Assembly (NCBI GenBank): GCA_026770025.1
Contig: JAMXDE010000053.1
Location: 310,001-374,000 of the forward strand
From: Craspedostauros australis
Taxonomy: Eukaryota > Bacillariophyta > Bacillariophyceae > Mastogloiales > Achnanthaceae
DNA length: 64,000 nucleotides
Direction of reading: 5' to 3'
The position numbers and the translations under genes were made by a program. Position 1 is the first letter of the stretch, and each line of letters opens with the position of its first letter. The notes below the pieces were generated by a model. That model did no database searches and had not been told where the DNA came from. It saw only the letters and a list, made by a program, of their open reading frames with translations. Of the stretch, positions 11,753-22,200 are shown in pieces.

Positions 11753-11885
11753 CCCGTCAGCCTCGTTCACCCCGATTTCAAGTCACGACCATCAGTCCCG
11801 TATCCAAATCTGCCCCCAAGACTAAATCAGTGCCCGTCAATCCATTGATTCCTTCCATGCATCAGCATTTCTCTCCATGACCACT

Positions 11886-11985
11886 TTCCTTGTGACCCCA
11901 TTCAGGGTTATCTTGTCATCACTTGCGGATTGCTAAGATAAGCATCAAGTTCATCCTATTATGTTGTGGAGAGTATAGAATATGT
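11886..11985 (+). repeat. Dispersed repeat W, copy 1
   Basis: Starts with GTGACCCCATTCAGGG and ends with CATCCTATTATGTTGTGGAG. A diverged inverted copy lies at about 32872-32962, with the same two end motifs. The GACCCC(A/G)TTCAG end also occurs at 28374-28397 and, inverted, at 26766-26787. Confidence 0.6.
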
Positions 11986-12030
11986 TTATACCATAGGATG
12001 AGTCACTGTGCTCCATTGTATTATGAGCCA

Positions 12031-12178
12031 ACTTAGTGAGTCGACCTGCACTTTGTTACGGGACTCAAGAACATTTATTCAGTAGATCCAAACCAAGCAT
12101 ATAATCGTATTCTCCCACCTCTTCTTATAAATAATTAACCATTACATTTTTGAGATAGATCCTATTTTAAGTTTTATG
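12031..12178 (+). repeat. Inverted repeat Y, left arm
   Basis: Runs from ACTTAGTGAGTCGACC to TTTTAAGTTTTATG and includes a shared block around TTATAAATAATTAACC. Its inverted partner is at 17972-18119. Just outside, 12005-12024 contains a sequence whose reverse complement (AATGGAGCACAGTGACT) recurs at about 28804-28820. Confidence 0.75.
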
Positions 12179-12362
12179 CATATTCAAAGGCTTTCTGAAG
12201 TCGTATGGGTCGATCCCTGTGAAATTCCTAGTTGTTTTGCAGAAAGTTCGATCATGTTCTCATGCATTTATCGTATGGTATCCAATCACGGAATAGACGC
12301 CGGGATTGTCGTTCGTTTGGTACGCGTTAAATACACGTTAGCATCTGCGACATGATCTCACA

Positions 12363-12462
12363 TTTTGCTCGTCACAAAACACATCACACAAAACACATCA
12401 CACAAAACACATCACACAAAACACAAAACACAAAACACATCACACATCACACATCACACATC
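12363..12462 (+). repeat. CA-rich minisatellite
   Basis: Tandem AAACACATCACAC and AAAACACA-type units lie about 260 bp upstream of the DDE-protein start codon. No function is evident. Confidence 0.7.
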
Positions 12463-12724
12463 ATCGGCATCTGTTCACAAATTCAGGCATCATCGCCACA
12501 CTTTCGCTCCATTTCGCAACTTTCTTCGCCAATGTCATGTGTACTCTCTGTTGTGTTCCATGCTTGTGCTCGCCCTAGTAGTGTAGTAGTAGTAATAGTT
12601 GCTGTGGCTGTCAATGAATGGTGGCCTTTCATCCCATGCTCTCCTCTCCTCACTTCGTCTCAAACCTGTGCAGATCATCACATCCGACCAAATAACAACT
12701 ACACTCTCCACCAACAATTCCACC

Positions 12725-15700
12725 ATGTTTCCCTCTGCTGCTGCCAAGGCCCTCTCCAAGGATGGCAACCCCTCCCCCAGTAAGAAACCGCGTTCTCCTT
12801 ACCCTGTATCTCCTCCCTTCGATTCGAAGGGGTTCCTGCTGCCAACTGCGGAGCAACTGTTGCCTGACAAGCCGTCCGCTGCGTTGAGGAAGCCGAGCAC
12901 CATCACGCGAGTGATCGATGTGAAGCCGATGCATGCAGCGGATGGCAACCTCGTCCCGAACAGTACGCATGCGCACGCTCGCGAGCTGCATGTGTACGTT
13001 CACATCCTCGACAATAACGGAAGCGTCTTCGACGACTCCAATGTCAGGGTGCGTTCGGAGGGACGAGGTGTTGGCGATGGTACGTTGGTGAGCGTTATCG
13101 TGAACGCGCCACCCCCGCCTGCTGCAGCTGATGTTGCACCACCTGCCGAGCCTGCCCCACCGGCGAGGCTCCCTCGTCGCTGCAATGCTGTTGTTGCTGG
13201 TGTCTACGCAGACACCTCCAATGACAGCGACACCACCTACGACGACAACGACAGGGGTGAACGAACGCGTGCCAGCAGGAACAGGAGAGGAGGTCAGTTC
13301 GGGTTTGATCCGGAAGAGGCGGGAAACTGGAGGCGCGATGCCATTGTTCGTGTCATGGCAGTGCTTGGATCTAACCTAGATCCTGAACTGTTGTACCACA
13401 TGCCCAAAACAGGATTCGTTCTTGACAGCAACGGTGATAGGACAACATGGTGGAACTTGACACGCGTGTGGGTCACTGTGGCTACTGCGCTCTGGGGTGT
13501 CTTGCTCCCTCAGGAGGAGTTGCCAACTCGTCAGATTAAACAGGTGGTGGAGTTTGTCCGCGCTCGCGTGGACCTGCCGCCGCCTGCACTCGGTTCAAAT
13601 CTGTACACCCTGTGTGTGAGGGGGGAAAAGACAATTGCTAACGTGGCGAAAGCCGTTCTCGCTGCATCTACTTCATGCAACAACGTCACTGCAATCCTGT
13701 CTCGTCATGTGGAAATCATGCCGGAGGAACAACGTATTCGTGTCGCACCAGCACGCGCCACTAACACTAGGAGTCAACTAACAACGTTGCGACGCGCCTT
13801 CGACATATTCAGCTGTGGCGGAATCATTCCGCCCAAGGTTCTACAGTATCGTGTGCGTGCTTGCAACCTGTCTGGTGTGACGTCGTTTCTCATGACCACC
13901 ACTACGTACAAGGCAGGGTTGAGTCACACGGTACAGTTTGGAGGTGTCAAATTTGAAAATGTCCCCGTGTTCGATCGCGGAAGCACGACCATCGAACAAC
14001 TATTCGGCATGTACTCATCCACGACCAACAACCCAGTGGGAATGCCCGCTTTCACCCTCATCACCAACCTACTCACACGCAAAAGCAAGATCAAGACGGG
14101 CCTCTCTTCCTTCGAAAGCTACTTCTGGATGGCGACGGAGAAACTCAAACAGGCGATTTCGCGCCTAGTAGACCTACTGAAGGCTAAGTATGAAACAGAC
14201 GGGGAGGAACAAAACGATGCCAATGACGAGAGCGACAACCACAACGACGAGCCAGATGACGTCATCGCTCCACATGTGCGCACAGCCGATTCCCTCTTGC
14301 ATGCACTCGAACTGCTTGTTGTGTTCCTCAAATGGGAATTCACCGCCTCCCACATGCAGCTTCAGTGTGACGATCCCATGCATTCGGCTGCGTTCGCACT
14401 CACCACCAACAAGGAGAAGAAGAAGGCAACAACCACATCAACCAATCAACGCCAACCACGCACCAACAAGCACAAGCGCAAGAAGACCACCTCTGTCACC
14501 AACGACACTCCAAACGTCACAAATGACAATTCTCCCACCACTACAAATGACCAACCCTGTAAAGTATGCAACCGTTGTGGATCAGCAATGCGATTTGTGA
14601 ATGATCGTTTTGTTCCTTTTGTCACAATGCTTAAGGACAACGAACTCGCAGAACACAAGGACGAATTACAATCCATGCTTGCGGCGGCGCCGGGATTCGC
14701 CAACGAAATTGTTAACTACATGGCTCACAAAGTGCGTGCAAAAGTTCAATTCCGACAAATCGCCTTTTATCAATCCGAACTCAATGATAAGCCTGAAAGA
14801 GCCTATGTGGTACTTGACCATAAGCAAAAAATTCTACCGACAGGCCAAGGCGAAGCCCAACAAGAATATTGGGGGAAGAAGGGAATGTCACTGCTTGGGG
14901 CGATGGTCATCACGTGTCGCAATGACATTTTTACTTATCGGTTCATCGACATTGTGGTCGATGGAAGACCGACACAAGACACTCTTCAAGTTGGTGGACT
15001 GCTGGAGATCGTGCAAAAAAAGGTCAAAGACATTCACCCATCCGTGACTGAAATCATCTTACAGAGCGATAATGCGTGTTGTTTTGCCAGTCACGAGCAC
15101 ATCGCGCTCATCACGTCCAAACTCAACAAGAACCTTGTGACACGAAACGCGGCCAAAATCATCATGTGGATCTACACGGAGGCCCAAACCGGTAAGAGCA
15201 TGCTGGACACCCACTTCGCGTACATCACACGTGTACTGCGAAAATACGTGCAAAGTGGCAAGGACATCAAGACCCCGTTCCAACTCTTCCTCGCGCTCCA
15301 AGCCGGCAGCATCGCGGGGACAACCACGGTACTTGCCAACGCGTCGTCCCTCCAAGGCAACATCACGACGCTTCCTGGCGCACCAAAAAGACGATTCCGC
15401 GCGAATGGGCAACAGGTACGTCAAACTCACGAGGTGAAGTATGATGATGACCAGGCGCGGTTGGTGGCTGCATCTGGTATCACGGAAGACGTCGTGGTCA
15501 AGAGCGCTGAATGGGAAGGGTGGACCATCAACGAGTTGGGTGTCGTCCCTGCCGATTCGCACACGTCCGACAAGCTGCCGATCACGTCCGAATCGTCCAG
15601 GAAAACGGACAAGACGCGCAAAATGGGGCGCACAGCAACAGAGAGCAAGGCGTTCGCGATTGGCAAAGCCCTCCAAGACGGACAACAACATCTACCATCC

Positions 15701-16273
15701 GATCACACCACAGCACTACAAGACCAGACCGCGGACACAGAACATCCACCACTTGCAGTGCCCGGCTGGGCAAGCAAAACAACACGGACCAACGCCAAAC
15801 TACCAGACTACATCGCGGACAAGTTGAAGGACATCTGTGAAGCGTCCGCGAAGGACCCAAAAAACAGGCCATCGGAGCACGAAGCACACGAGAAACTGAT
15901 GAACAACGCAAGAACCAAAACTGACTGGTACGTGCAACTGCACGCAAATCCCATGCGTGTCAAATCGTCGCTGTTTGCGGCGTACAGTGCCAAACAACGC
16001 AAAGAAAAGAAGCAGGCTGCCCTCATCAAGACGGAAACCACCACAACACTGACCACCACCACCACCAACACAACAAGCAAAGCAACAGTAACAGCATCTG
16101 CAATCGTGGCCATCAATAATGTGCCAGATGGAACAGAGGAGGAACGAATCGAAGAGGAGTTGCAGAGAGAGGAAGAGGAATTGGAGAATCAGAGGTGGTG
16201 TGATGCTCACACAGTGAAGGCGAATGCAGAAAGTGAGGCTGTGTTGGATGATGATGGCACGAAAATTTTGTGA
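12725..16273 (+). CDS. DDE transposase-like protein, unassigned family
   Basis: Of the possible starts I prefer the ATG at 12725 (context CCACCATGT), giving 1182 residues without an intron. The first ~200 residues are Pro/Ala-rich and acidic. A central region near residues 560-590 is Lys/Arg-rich and could be a nuclear localisation or DNA-binding patch. A small cysteine cluster CKVCNRCG lies near residue 614. The likely catalytic core follows: D698 in VVLDHKQK, D782 in LQSDNACCF, and E819 in IYTEAQTGKS. The last two are 36 residues apart, as in many DD(35-37)E transposases, and D828 in SMLDTHFAY is a second acidic candidate. The C-terminus is Thr-rich and then Glu-rich. The surrounding inverted repeats support a transposase role. 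I could not assign a known superfamily. Confidence 0.6.
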   Translation: MFPSAAAKALSKDGNPSPSKKPRSPYPVSPPFDSKGFLLPTAEQLLPDKPSAALRKPSTITRVIDVKPMHAADGNLVPNSTHAHARELHVYVHILDNNGSVFDDSNVRVRSEGRGVGDGTLVSVIVNAPPPPAAADVAPPAEPAPPARLPRRCNAVVAGVYADTSNDSDTTYDDNDRGERTRASRNRRGGQFGFDPEEAGNWRRDAIVRVMAVLGSNLDPELLYHMPKTGFVLDSNGDRTTWWNLTRVWVTVATALWGVLLPQEELPTRQIKQVVEFVRARVDLPPPALGSNLYTLCVRGEKTIANVAKAVLAASTSCNNVTAILSRHVEIMPEEQRIRVAPARATNTRSQLTTLRRAFDIFSCGGIIPPKVLQYRVRACNLSGVTSFLMTTTTYKAGLSHTVQFGGVKFENVPVFDRGSTTIEQLFGMYSSTTNNPVGMPAFTLITNLLTRKSKIKTGLSSFESYFWMATEKLKQAISRLVDLLKAKYETDGEEQNDANDESDNHNDEPDDVIAPHVRTADSLLHALELLVVFLKWEFTASHMQLQCDDPMHSAAFALTTNKEKKKATTTSTNQRQPRTNKHKRKKTTSVTNDTPNVTNDNSPTTTNDQPCKVCNRCGSAMRFVNDRFVPFVTMLKDNELAEHKDELQSMLAAAPGFANEIVNYMAHKVRAKVQFRQIAFYQSELNDKPERAYVVLDHKQKILPTGQGEAQQEYWGKKGMSLLGAMVITCRNDIFTYRFIDIVVDGRPTQDTLQVGGLLEIVQKKVKDIHPSVTEIILQSDNACCFASHEHIALITSKLNKNLVTRNAAKIIMWIYTEAQTGKSMLDTHFAYITRVLRKYVQSGKDIKTPFQLFLALQAGSIAGTTTVLANASSLQGNITTLPGAPKRRFRANGQQVRQTHEVKYDDDQARLVAASGITEDVVVKSAEWEGWTINELGVVPADSHTSDKLPITSESSRKTDKTRKMGRTATESKAFAIGKALQDGQQHLPSDHTTALQDQTADTEHPPLAVPGWASKTTRTNAKLPDYIADKLKDICEASAKDPKNRPSEHEAHEKLMNNARTKTDWYVQLHANPMRVKSSLFAAYSAKQRKEKKQAALIKTETTTTLTTTTTNTTSKATVTASAIVAINNVPDGTEEERIEEELQREEEELENQRWCDAHTVKANAESEAVLDDDGTKIL

Positions 16274-17250
16274 GGGGTGTGCATCGCTGCGACAACACGA
16301 GTTGTGGAGTTTTGCGGGTGGCAGACCATGCTACTACAACGAGTCTAGAGGCCATCCAAAAAACACATCCAAATATCGGCTTATCATGCTATATCTCAAC
16401 AACACATCGCTTAAAATTAAATGTAAACATTGCATTCAGACGGCTGGCTATCTGTTAATCAGAATATCGAAGTTAAATGAATATAGAACATATTATGGAA
16501 GTCATGTTGGTTTGCTGTGTGTTGTGTGGTGGATTCGAGAAAAAATTGTTGATGCCACAATGTTGCCCTCCAATGAGCACACATGATCATCATCATCATC
16601 CTTGTATTTCAAAAAAATGTGCATACCATTCGCTCTGCATACCTCCCAGCTATCCGCTCCATGAAGCATGGCCACAGATATTGGCTCTGCATGCAGCAAT
16701 GCATCCACACACTGAAACAGAGCATGTTCGAAAAATCATTTTCGATGTGGATGCAGTTCAGATACGGATCCGTATCTCGTCCATACGATCCTTTCACCCC
16801 CTCCAAGCGCTCCTCGTGCATTACCACACTCCATGGCGACACGCGGATGCATCCATACTGGGCTGGGAGTGCATGGCCGACGTGATGCACCTCCATATGA
16901 TGATGTGGTGGTGCATTTATTGCTCCCACCAAACATGACCATTCCGCAGATATGGTTAGCTGCAGCGTCTTCCAGACAACTTGAGAAGAGCATGCTTCAC
17001 GACGTGCATCTTCAATTGATGCCGCACGCATCTTGTATGGGTGGCTTGACGATTGAGGGGCGTCGTCTCATCGCCCCTCACCGCCAAAGCCACGCGACCG
17101 GTGCTGCGCGAGCCCCAACCAAAACTCCTCAAAACCACCTTTGCCTCTGCGCGGACACCTTCCCGGTGCTCCGCGGCCCTCAAACTTCGAGGGTGCCTTC
17201 ATATTGGCCTTCTCGAGGCATCCTGCGCATCCATAGGCGCTGATATGGTC
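16268..17250 (-). repeat. Long dispersed repeat Z, copy 2
   Basis: Inverted partner of about 61-1048. Its inner end (16268-16345) reaches the stop codon of the DDE protein, so the 3' flank of that gene belongs to the repeat. On the minus strand it keeps frames with KFEGRGAPGRCP and SYGRDTDP that match copy 1. Confidence 0.65.
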
Positions 17251-17971
17251 TGTGTGTGTCACACATTGGCCAAAACCAACCAGCCGATTTGGGGCCAAAT
17301 TGTGATCGTATTTTGGGGGCCTACGACGGCCCCAAATCAACCCCTCTCCCCACCTCTGTTCGTCCACCCATCAAACGTTGCGTGGAGATGACGGCGATGT
17401 GCTTGGATCTTGAATTGGCCGCCTGGTTGTTGCGGCGCCAAGCATACCGTTCGACGGCCATTGTGGTGTTTTTTTGGTGTTGCTCCACTTCCATGTCGGT
17501 GTGTCGAGTTTGCCACTCTCAACCGGCCTCACATGTTGGGGGATGTGGAGATTTACCTCCAATTGTACCGAATGTCCAAAAAGACCACTACACAAAACAC
17601 TCGAGGAGTACCAACCCTTCTCAACCACTTCGCCACGACGAAGCAGACCTGATGATTTTCCGCATCGTGATATGATTGGTGTTTCATGACGAAGTATCCA
17701 ATTTCGTGACGTCGATGACGGATTGGACAAGCACATTGTGCAATTAACGTAAACACGAATTCGCCGCTTCCCCCAACATTCTACAACTAGTGCTATCGTG
17801 GATGGACTGTTGGATGGTCTCATCCGAACACCTGAAAAAGAGACTAAACAATTCAAAATCGGAACAAAGTTGCAGAAACAAAGAACAGCAAAGGGTTAAA
17901 TTGGATCGATGTAGTCGGTAGAAGACGGCCGAGTCCCTAAAGCAGTCTAAAAATGCGCACATTGTCGGGTC
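17251..17971. other. No gene seen; recurrent 13-bp motif
   Basis: The open frames have no recognisable domain. The 13-mer ACTAGTGCTATCG lies at 17786-17798; the same 13-mer is at 1025-1037 and, inverted, at 32308-32320. Confidence 0.4.
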
Positions 17972-18119
17972 CATAAAACTTAAAATAGGATCTATCTCAA
18001 AAATGTAATGGTTAATTATTTATAAGGAGAGGTAGGAGAATACGAATATGTACGTTGTTTGGATATCTGAGACAAAAGTTCTGGAGTCCCGTAACAAAGT
18101 GCAGGTCGACTCACTAAGT
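17972..18119 (-). repeat. Inverted repeat Y, right arm
   Basis: Inverted partner of 12031-12178. Its outer end abuts the outer arm of the next inverted-repeat element at about 18120. Confidence 0.75.
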
Positions 18120-18171
18120 GGGGTCTTATATTATGCTGTGGAGTATTCGCAAGTGTTGCTGTTGCCGTGAA
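18120..18171 (-). repeat. Outer tip of inverted-repeat element T1, left arm
   Basis: On the minus strand this reads CAACACTTGCGAATACTCC, matching the outer end of the right arm at about 28750-28780. It is cut off from the rest of the left arm (26456-26788) by the LINE and Copia insertions. CTGTTGCCGTGAA at about 18159-18171 recurs, with one difference, at about 26458-26470 and is the LINE target-site duplication. Confidence 0.6.
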
Positions 18172-18422
18172 TAATAATAACTCAAGGATCACATTAGAAA
18201 TGTGCCATAAGGCTTTACCCTCGCCGCTGCAAGCCCCGTAGGGCCGTGCTTTGAGCGAGCTGTCGTGTGTCGTCTGCTGTGAAAGCCCCAACCAAGCCGC
18301 CAACGCCCGCCTCTCGGCATGCATCGACTGCGATCGTCGCCGCGCTCTCACCGCCGCGTGAACGGCGATCATAGAGTTCACCCACTGTTGCATTTGAACC
18401 TCGGTGCCGTGTTTGATATGTC

Positions 18423-19199
18423 TGTTGGAAATCCGGGGTTATAGTAGTAGACTAATCTGTTATCAGTCTGTACCGTTTTAGAACTGTGAGCACAACATGC
18501 TCATCTCCTTTCGATTCCAATTCACAACAAGCATGATCTGCAGTAGCCACCCGAGATTACACCCTTCAGCTTGGCTCCTTTCGTCTGCATCTTCATCTTG
18601 CTTTCATCGTGGTTCATCGCTTGCTTGGCTGAGGATTGGAGAGCACCTACATTCGTCAAGTTCATACTCGTAGACCTGTAGGTACCTCTCCTTCGGTCTC
18701 TTGTCACCTCACTGGTCCCACTTCATTTCAGTTCCTCCCTCCTGTCATCTCGATGGTTGCCTTTGGATGCTTGGAACTTATTGTCATCTGGATCGTGGTC
18801 TTGGGTGAATAGGGATCGCCTCTGTTTCGCTTTCTCACATTAGGTTCTCAGGGACGCGTCGACTTGTTCAGATATATTGGTTGTCGCGCTCATTCGATTC
18901 ACTCAGGGCTGGTGTGTTGCCATCGTCATAGATCTCTCGGTTCCCGACCGTTATCGGGACATGGCCGAGTAGGCCACTGGATGAGGGTGCTTGGATGTCG
19001 CATAAGACAGGTAAGGCCATTGGGCTGTCCGAGTGCAACTGGTCGATTGCTAGGTTGCGGTTTGTCTGGGAGATGCTATTGGGGGTTGCGGCAATCGTGG
19101 GTATCTTTGCACTTAATACCATTCCGGTTCCAGTCAGTCCTCATGGGAGCTGCGGCAGAATACGGTATCTTTGCAAAGTCGTACCCCCGATTCCTGACA
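18423..19199 (-). repeat. 3' LTR of Copia 1
   Basis: 777 bp, TG...CA ends. No difference seen from the LTR at 25029-25805. Confidence 0.95.
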
Positions 19200-19295
19200 C
19201 CCTTCCATTGTCGCACCACCATACTCACTCACACACACAAATCGTCTCTCGTCTTACTCCCTTGTCTCGCTCTTGCACTCATCTCTTCTGTCCCA

Positions 19296-22200
19296 TTAAT
19301 CCATGGTCGATCTCAATTGAATGATGCTCCCTTTGTGTCTGTCGTAGATCTCCTTCTTTGTGTTCTTGGTGAAGCCGTCTGCGATGTTGTCCTCTGAGCG
19401 CACAAATTGAATTCGTGCCTCTCCGTTGTCTATCAGCTCCCGAGTGAAATGATGTCGTATATCGATGTGTCTCGTTCGCGCTGATGTCGACGGATTGGAG
19501 GCAATGAAGATAGCCCCCACATTGTCCACGTACACATCCGCTGGTTTGGTCATCGTCAACCCGATGTCCTCCATTAGCTGCGTGAGGAAGCGAATCTCTT
19601 TTCCTGCTTCTGACAGCGCGACGTATTCCGCCTCTGTCGAGCTGAGAGTTACACTTCGTTGTGCCTTCGATCTCCATACGATGGGCACCCCTTGCAGTAG
19701 GACGAGATGTCCCCCGACACTGATCCGGTTATCCTTGTCTCCCGCAAACTCGCTGTCTGCGTAGATCTCGATCTTCCATGCGTCGTTCTCCAGCGGGGTT
19801 GGTTGCATTCGTAGTCCGTAGTCCCTTGTGTCCGATACGAACTTCATTACTCGTAGCATCTCCTTGTATGCTGCAGCTGATGGTCCGTCCAGCACCTTGG
19901 TAAGTTCGCGCACCGCATTCGCAATGTCTGGTCGCGAGTGCTTCACCAAGTATAGCAGCATACCTACTCCGCTTCGGTATCTGCTGTGTCGGTCACTGTC
20001 CACTTTGGGTAGGTCGTTGTTTCTCTGGATACCCTGTCCTGGTGTTCCTGGAGTTCCGTATCGTTGTAGAGTCAGCACGTCATCCTTGAATGTATCGATG
20101 ATGTTCTTGATGATGTGTGGCTGGTTCACCCAACAGTTCGACTGATCGTTGTTGAAGATGATCTTGCAGCTGAGGTAGTCTTCGAGGTCGTTCTCCACCT
20201 TGATTCCGAATTGCTCAGCTTTGATGTCGATGGTTAGTTGCTTCAACTCCTCCTTTTCTCCGATGCATAGGCAGTCGTCGACGTAGGTGCCTATCAGCAG
20301 TAGTCTCCCTTCCTGATTCCGAATCAGAAGGCATGGATCCACTTTGCTCTGTCGAAATCCCAGCTTGAGTAGAATATCGACCAGCTTTTTGTTCCATTGT
20401 CGCGCGCTCTGCACTAGTCCGTAGATGGTCTTCTTGAGCAGCAAGCATTCGTCGGCCTCATGCCTCATCCCCTTTGGGCATTGCATGTAGATCTCTTCGT
20501 CAAGTTCTCCATGTAAGAATGCTGTCTCGAAGTCGATGATCATACTATCCATGTGCAGCAGCATCTTCATAGTGAGCATGATGCGGTAGGTTGCATCATG
20601 AATCACTGGTGCGTGGTGTGCTGAGAAGTCCACTCCTGCGATCTGTGAGTAGCCGCAGGCGACGAGTCTGGCCCGGAAGACTCCGTTCCTCTTCTCCTTG
20701 AATACCCACTTGGTCTTCACGCATCGCCGATCCCTCGGCATTCGGTTCCTCTTGATCTTCTCCCATACTCCTCTTCTGGTCATATCGTTGAACTCCTTAT
20801 TGATGGCCTCTCTCCACTTCGTTCTCTTCTCGGGATCTGCATGGTCCCAGCATTCTTCGAAGGTGGTAGGGTCCAGCATCATAGCTACGCTTGCTTGCTC
20901 GGGTCTGACTCGATCATTTGTCACTTGGCTCGCAGCGATGAAGTCATCCAATCTCATCTTTCCGTGAGTGGTGTCTATCATCATCCCTGCGACGTCTCTG
21001 TTGAACATCGACCCGTCTGTATGGAAGCTCGGCCCCTCTGTCGCCGCTGTTTCGGCTTCTGTCTCTTGGGCAGTCTCTTGCTTCTCCTCGTCAGATTCCG
21101 ATGCTTCGCTGGATCCGTAGTCTCTGTCCTCCTTAGGGACGGGCGAATTGTTATACCCTGCGAGATCTCTGACCATTCTTGGTACGTACGCAACAGGTGT
21201 TGCGACTGGAGTCGAGGGCGGTTCTTGCTCTACCGTTCTTTCCTCGCTCCTTCCATCCTCGTCCCTTCCGGATTCATCGCCGACGTCTTCGTCTGGTTCC
21301 TGATCCTCCTGGACGGGTAGCAGATCGTCCTGCTCTACCGCAGCATCTTCTGAATCTCCTTGTTCTCTAGTTCTGCTGCGCTGGTCATCATCATCGGTCT
21401 CTATGTCACTCATACTGTCCGATTGACGAAGCCAAGTCACTCCTCTCTCTGGAGACGAGTCTCTTGATGAGGAGTCGTCGTCTGCGTTCATTACTCTGGA
21501 TCTGCTGGCATCCTTAATACCTTTGAACTCTCCATACGACTTATTCAACCATGTTATGTCTCGAGTCATCAGGATTCTTGAGGTAGCAAGGTTCATCATG
21601 CGGTACACTCCTTTCGCGTGCGACTCTCCGTATCCCACGAACATGGCAGGTTTGGAGCGGTCGTCTAGCTTGGCCTTGATAGTCTGTCCACCGATGTGTA
21701 CCATCCCCATCTCGCCGAACACACGCAGGTCATTTGCATACTTCGGGACTTTTCCGTTTAACAGTATACACGCTGGCTCCCTTGACTTCGTGCCAATGAT
21801 GTTCTCCAGCTGCGTTGCCGTGTGAGCAGCCTCTGCCCACAGCTTCCCTCGCGTTGTTTTTGGTAGATGGGTTTGGTTCAGCATGGCGCGTACTTTGCCG
21901 TAGAGTGTCGCGAATTTCCTTTCGACGCGACCGTTCTGTTGGGGAGTCGATGCCGCAGTGTACTCGAAGGTTGGGGCGAATCCCTTGTTAAGTAAGAGTT
22001 TCTCTGTAGAACGATTCTCTCCTGCGTTGTCACATCTGACATTTTGAACCGTTACTCGCTGATTCGCCTGGAGCCATTGGAACAACAAAAGCATCTTCGA
22101 CCCCACGTCGCTCTTCTCTGTGATGAAGTAACTCCAGCAGTAGTCACTGTAATCGTCGATCACAAGAAGCCAGTATTTGCCCCTTCCCAGGCTGTGTGTC

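Larger units (their letters stand above)
12031..18119 (+). mobile_element. Putative DNA transposon with DDE protein
   Basis: A ~6.1-kb unit bounded by inverted repeats of about 148 bp (12031-12178 and 17972-18119), each with ACTTAGTGAGTCGACCTGCA at the outer end, roughly 85 percent identical by eye. Inside is an intact 1182-residue protein with a DDE-like acidic triad, followed by a copy of repeat Z. The arrangement fits an autonomous cut-and-paste element. I found no convincing target-site duplication: the outer flanks are GAGCCA on the left and GGGGTC on the right. The inverted repeats could instead be two independent copies of a dispersed repeat. Confidence 0.5.

Noticed and set aside
61-17250. 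Polinton/Maverick-type giant element bounded by the Z repeats
   Set aside because: No protein-primed DNA polymerase, packaging ATPase, capsid or Polinton integrase is seen inside, and the repeats are too diverged for terminal repeats of one element.
18865-19199. Short frames repeated exactly at 18864-19122 and 25470-25728
   Set aside because: They are the same LTR sequence in both ends of Copia 1, not genes.
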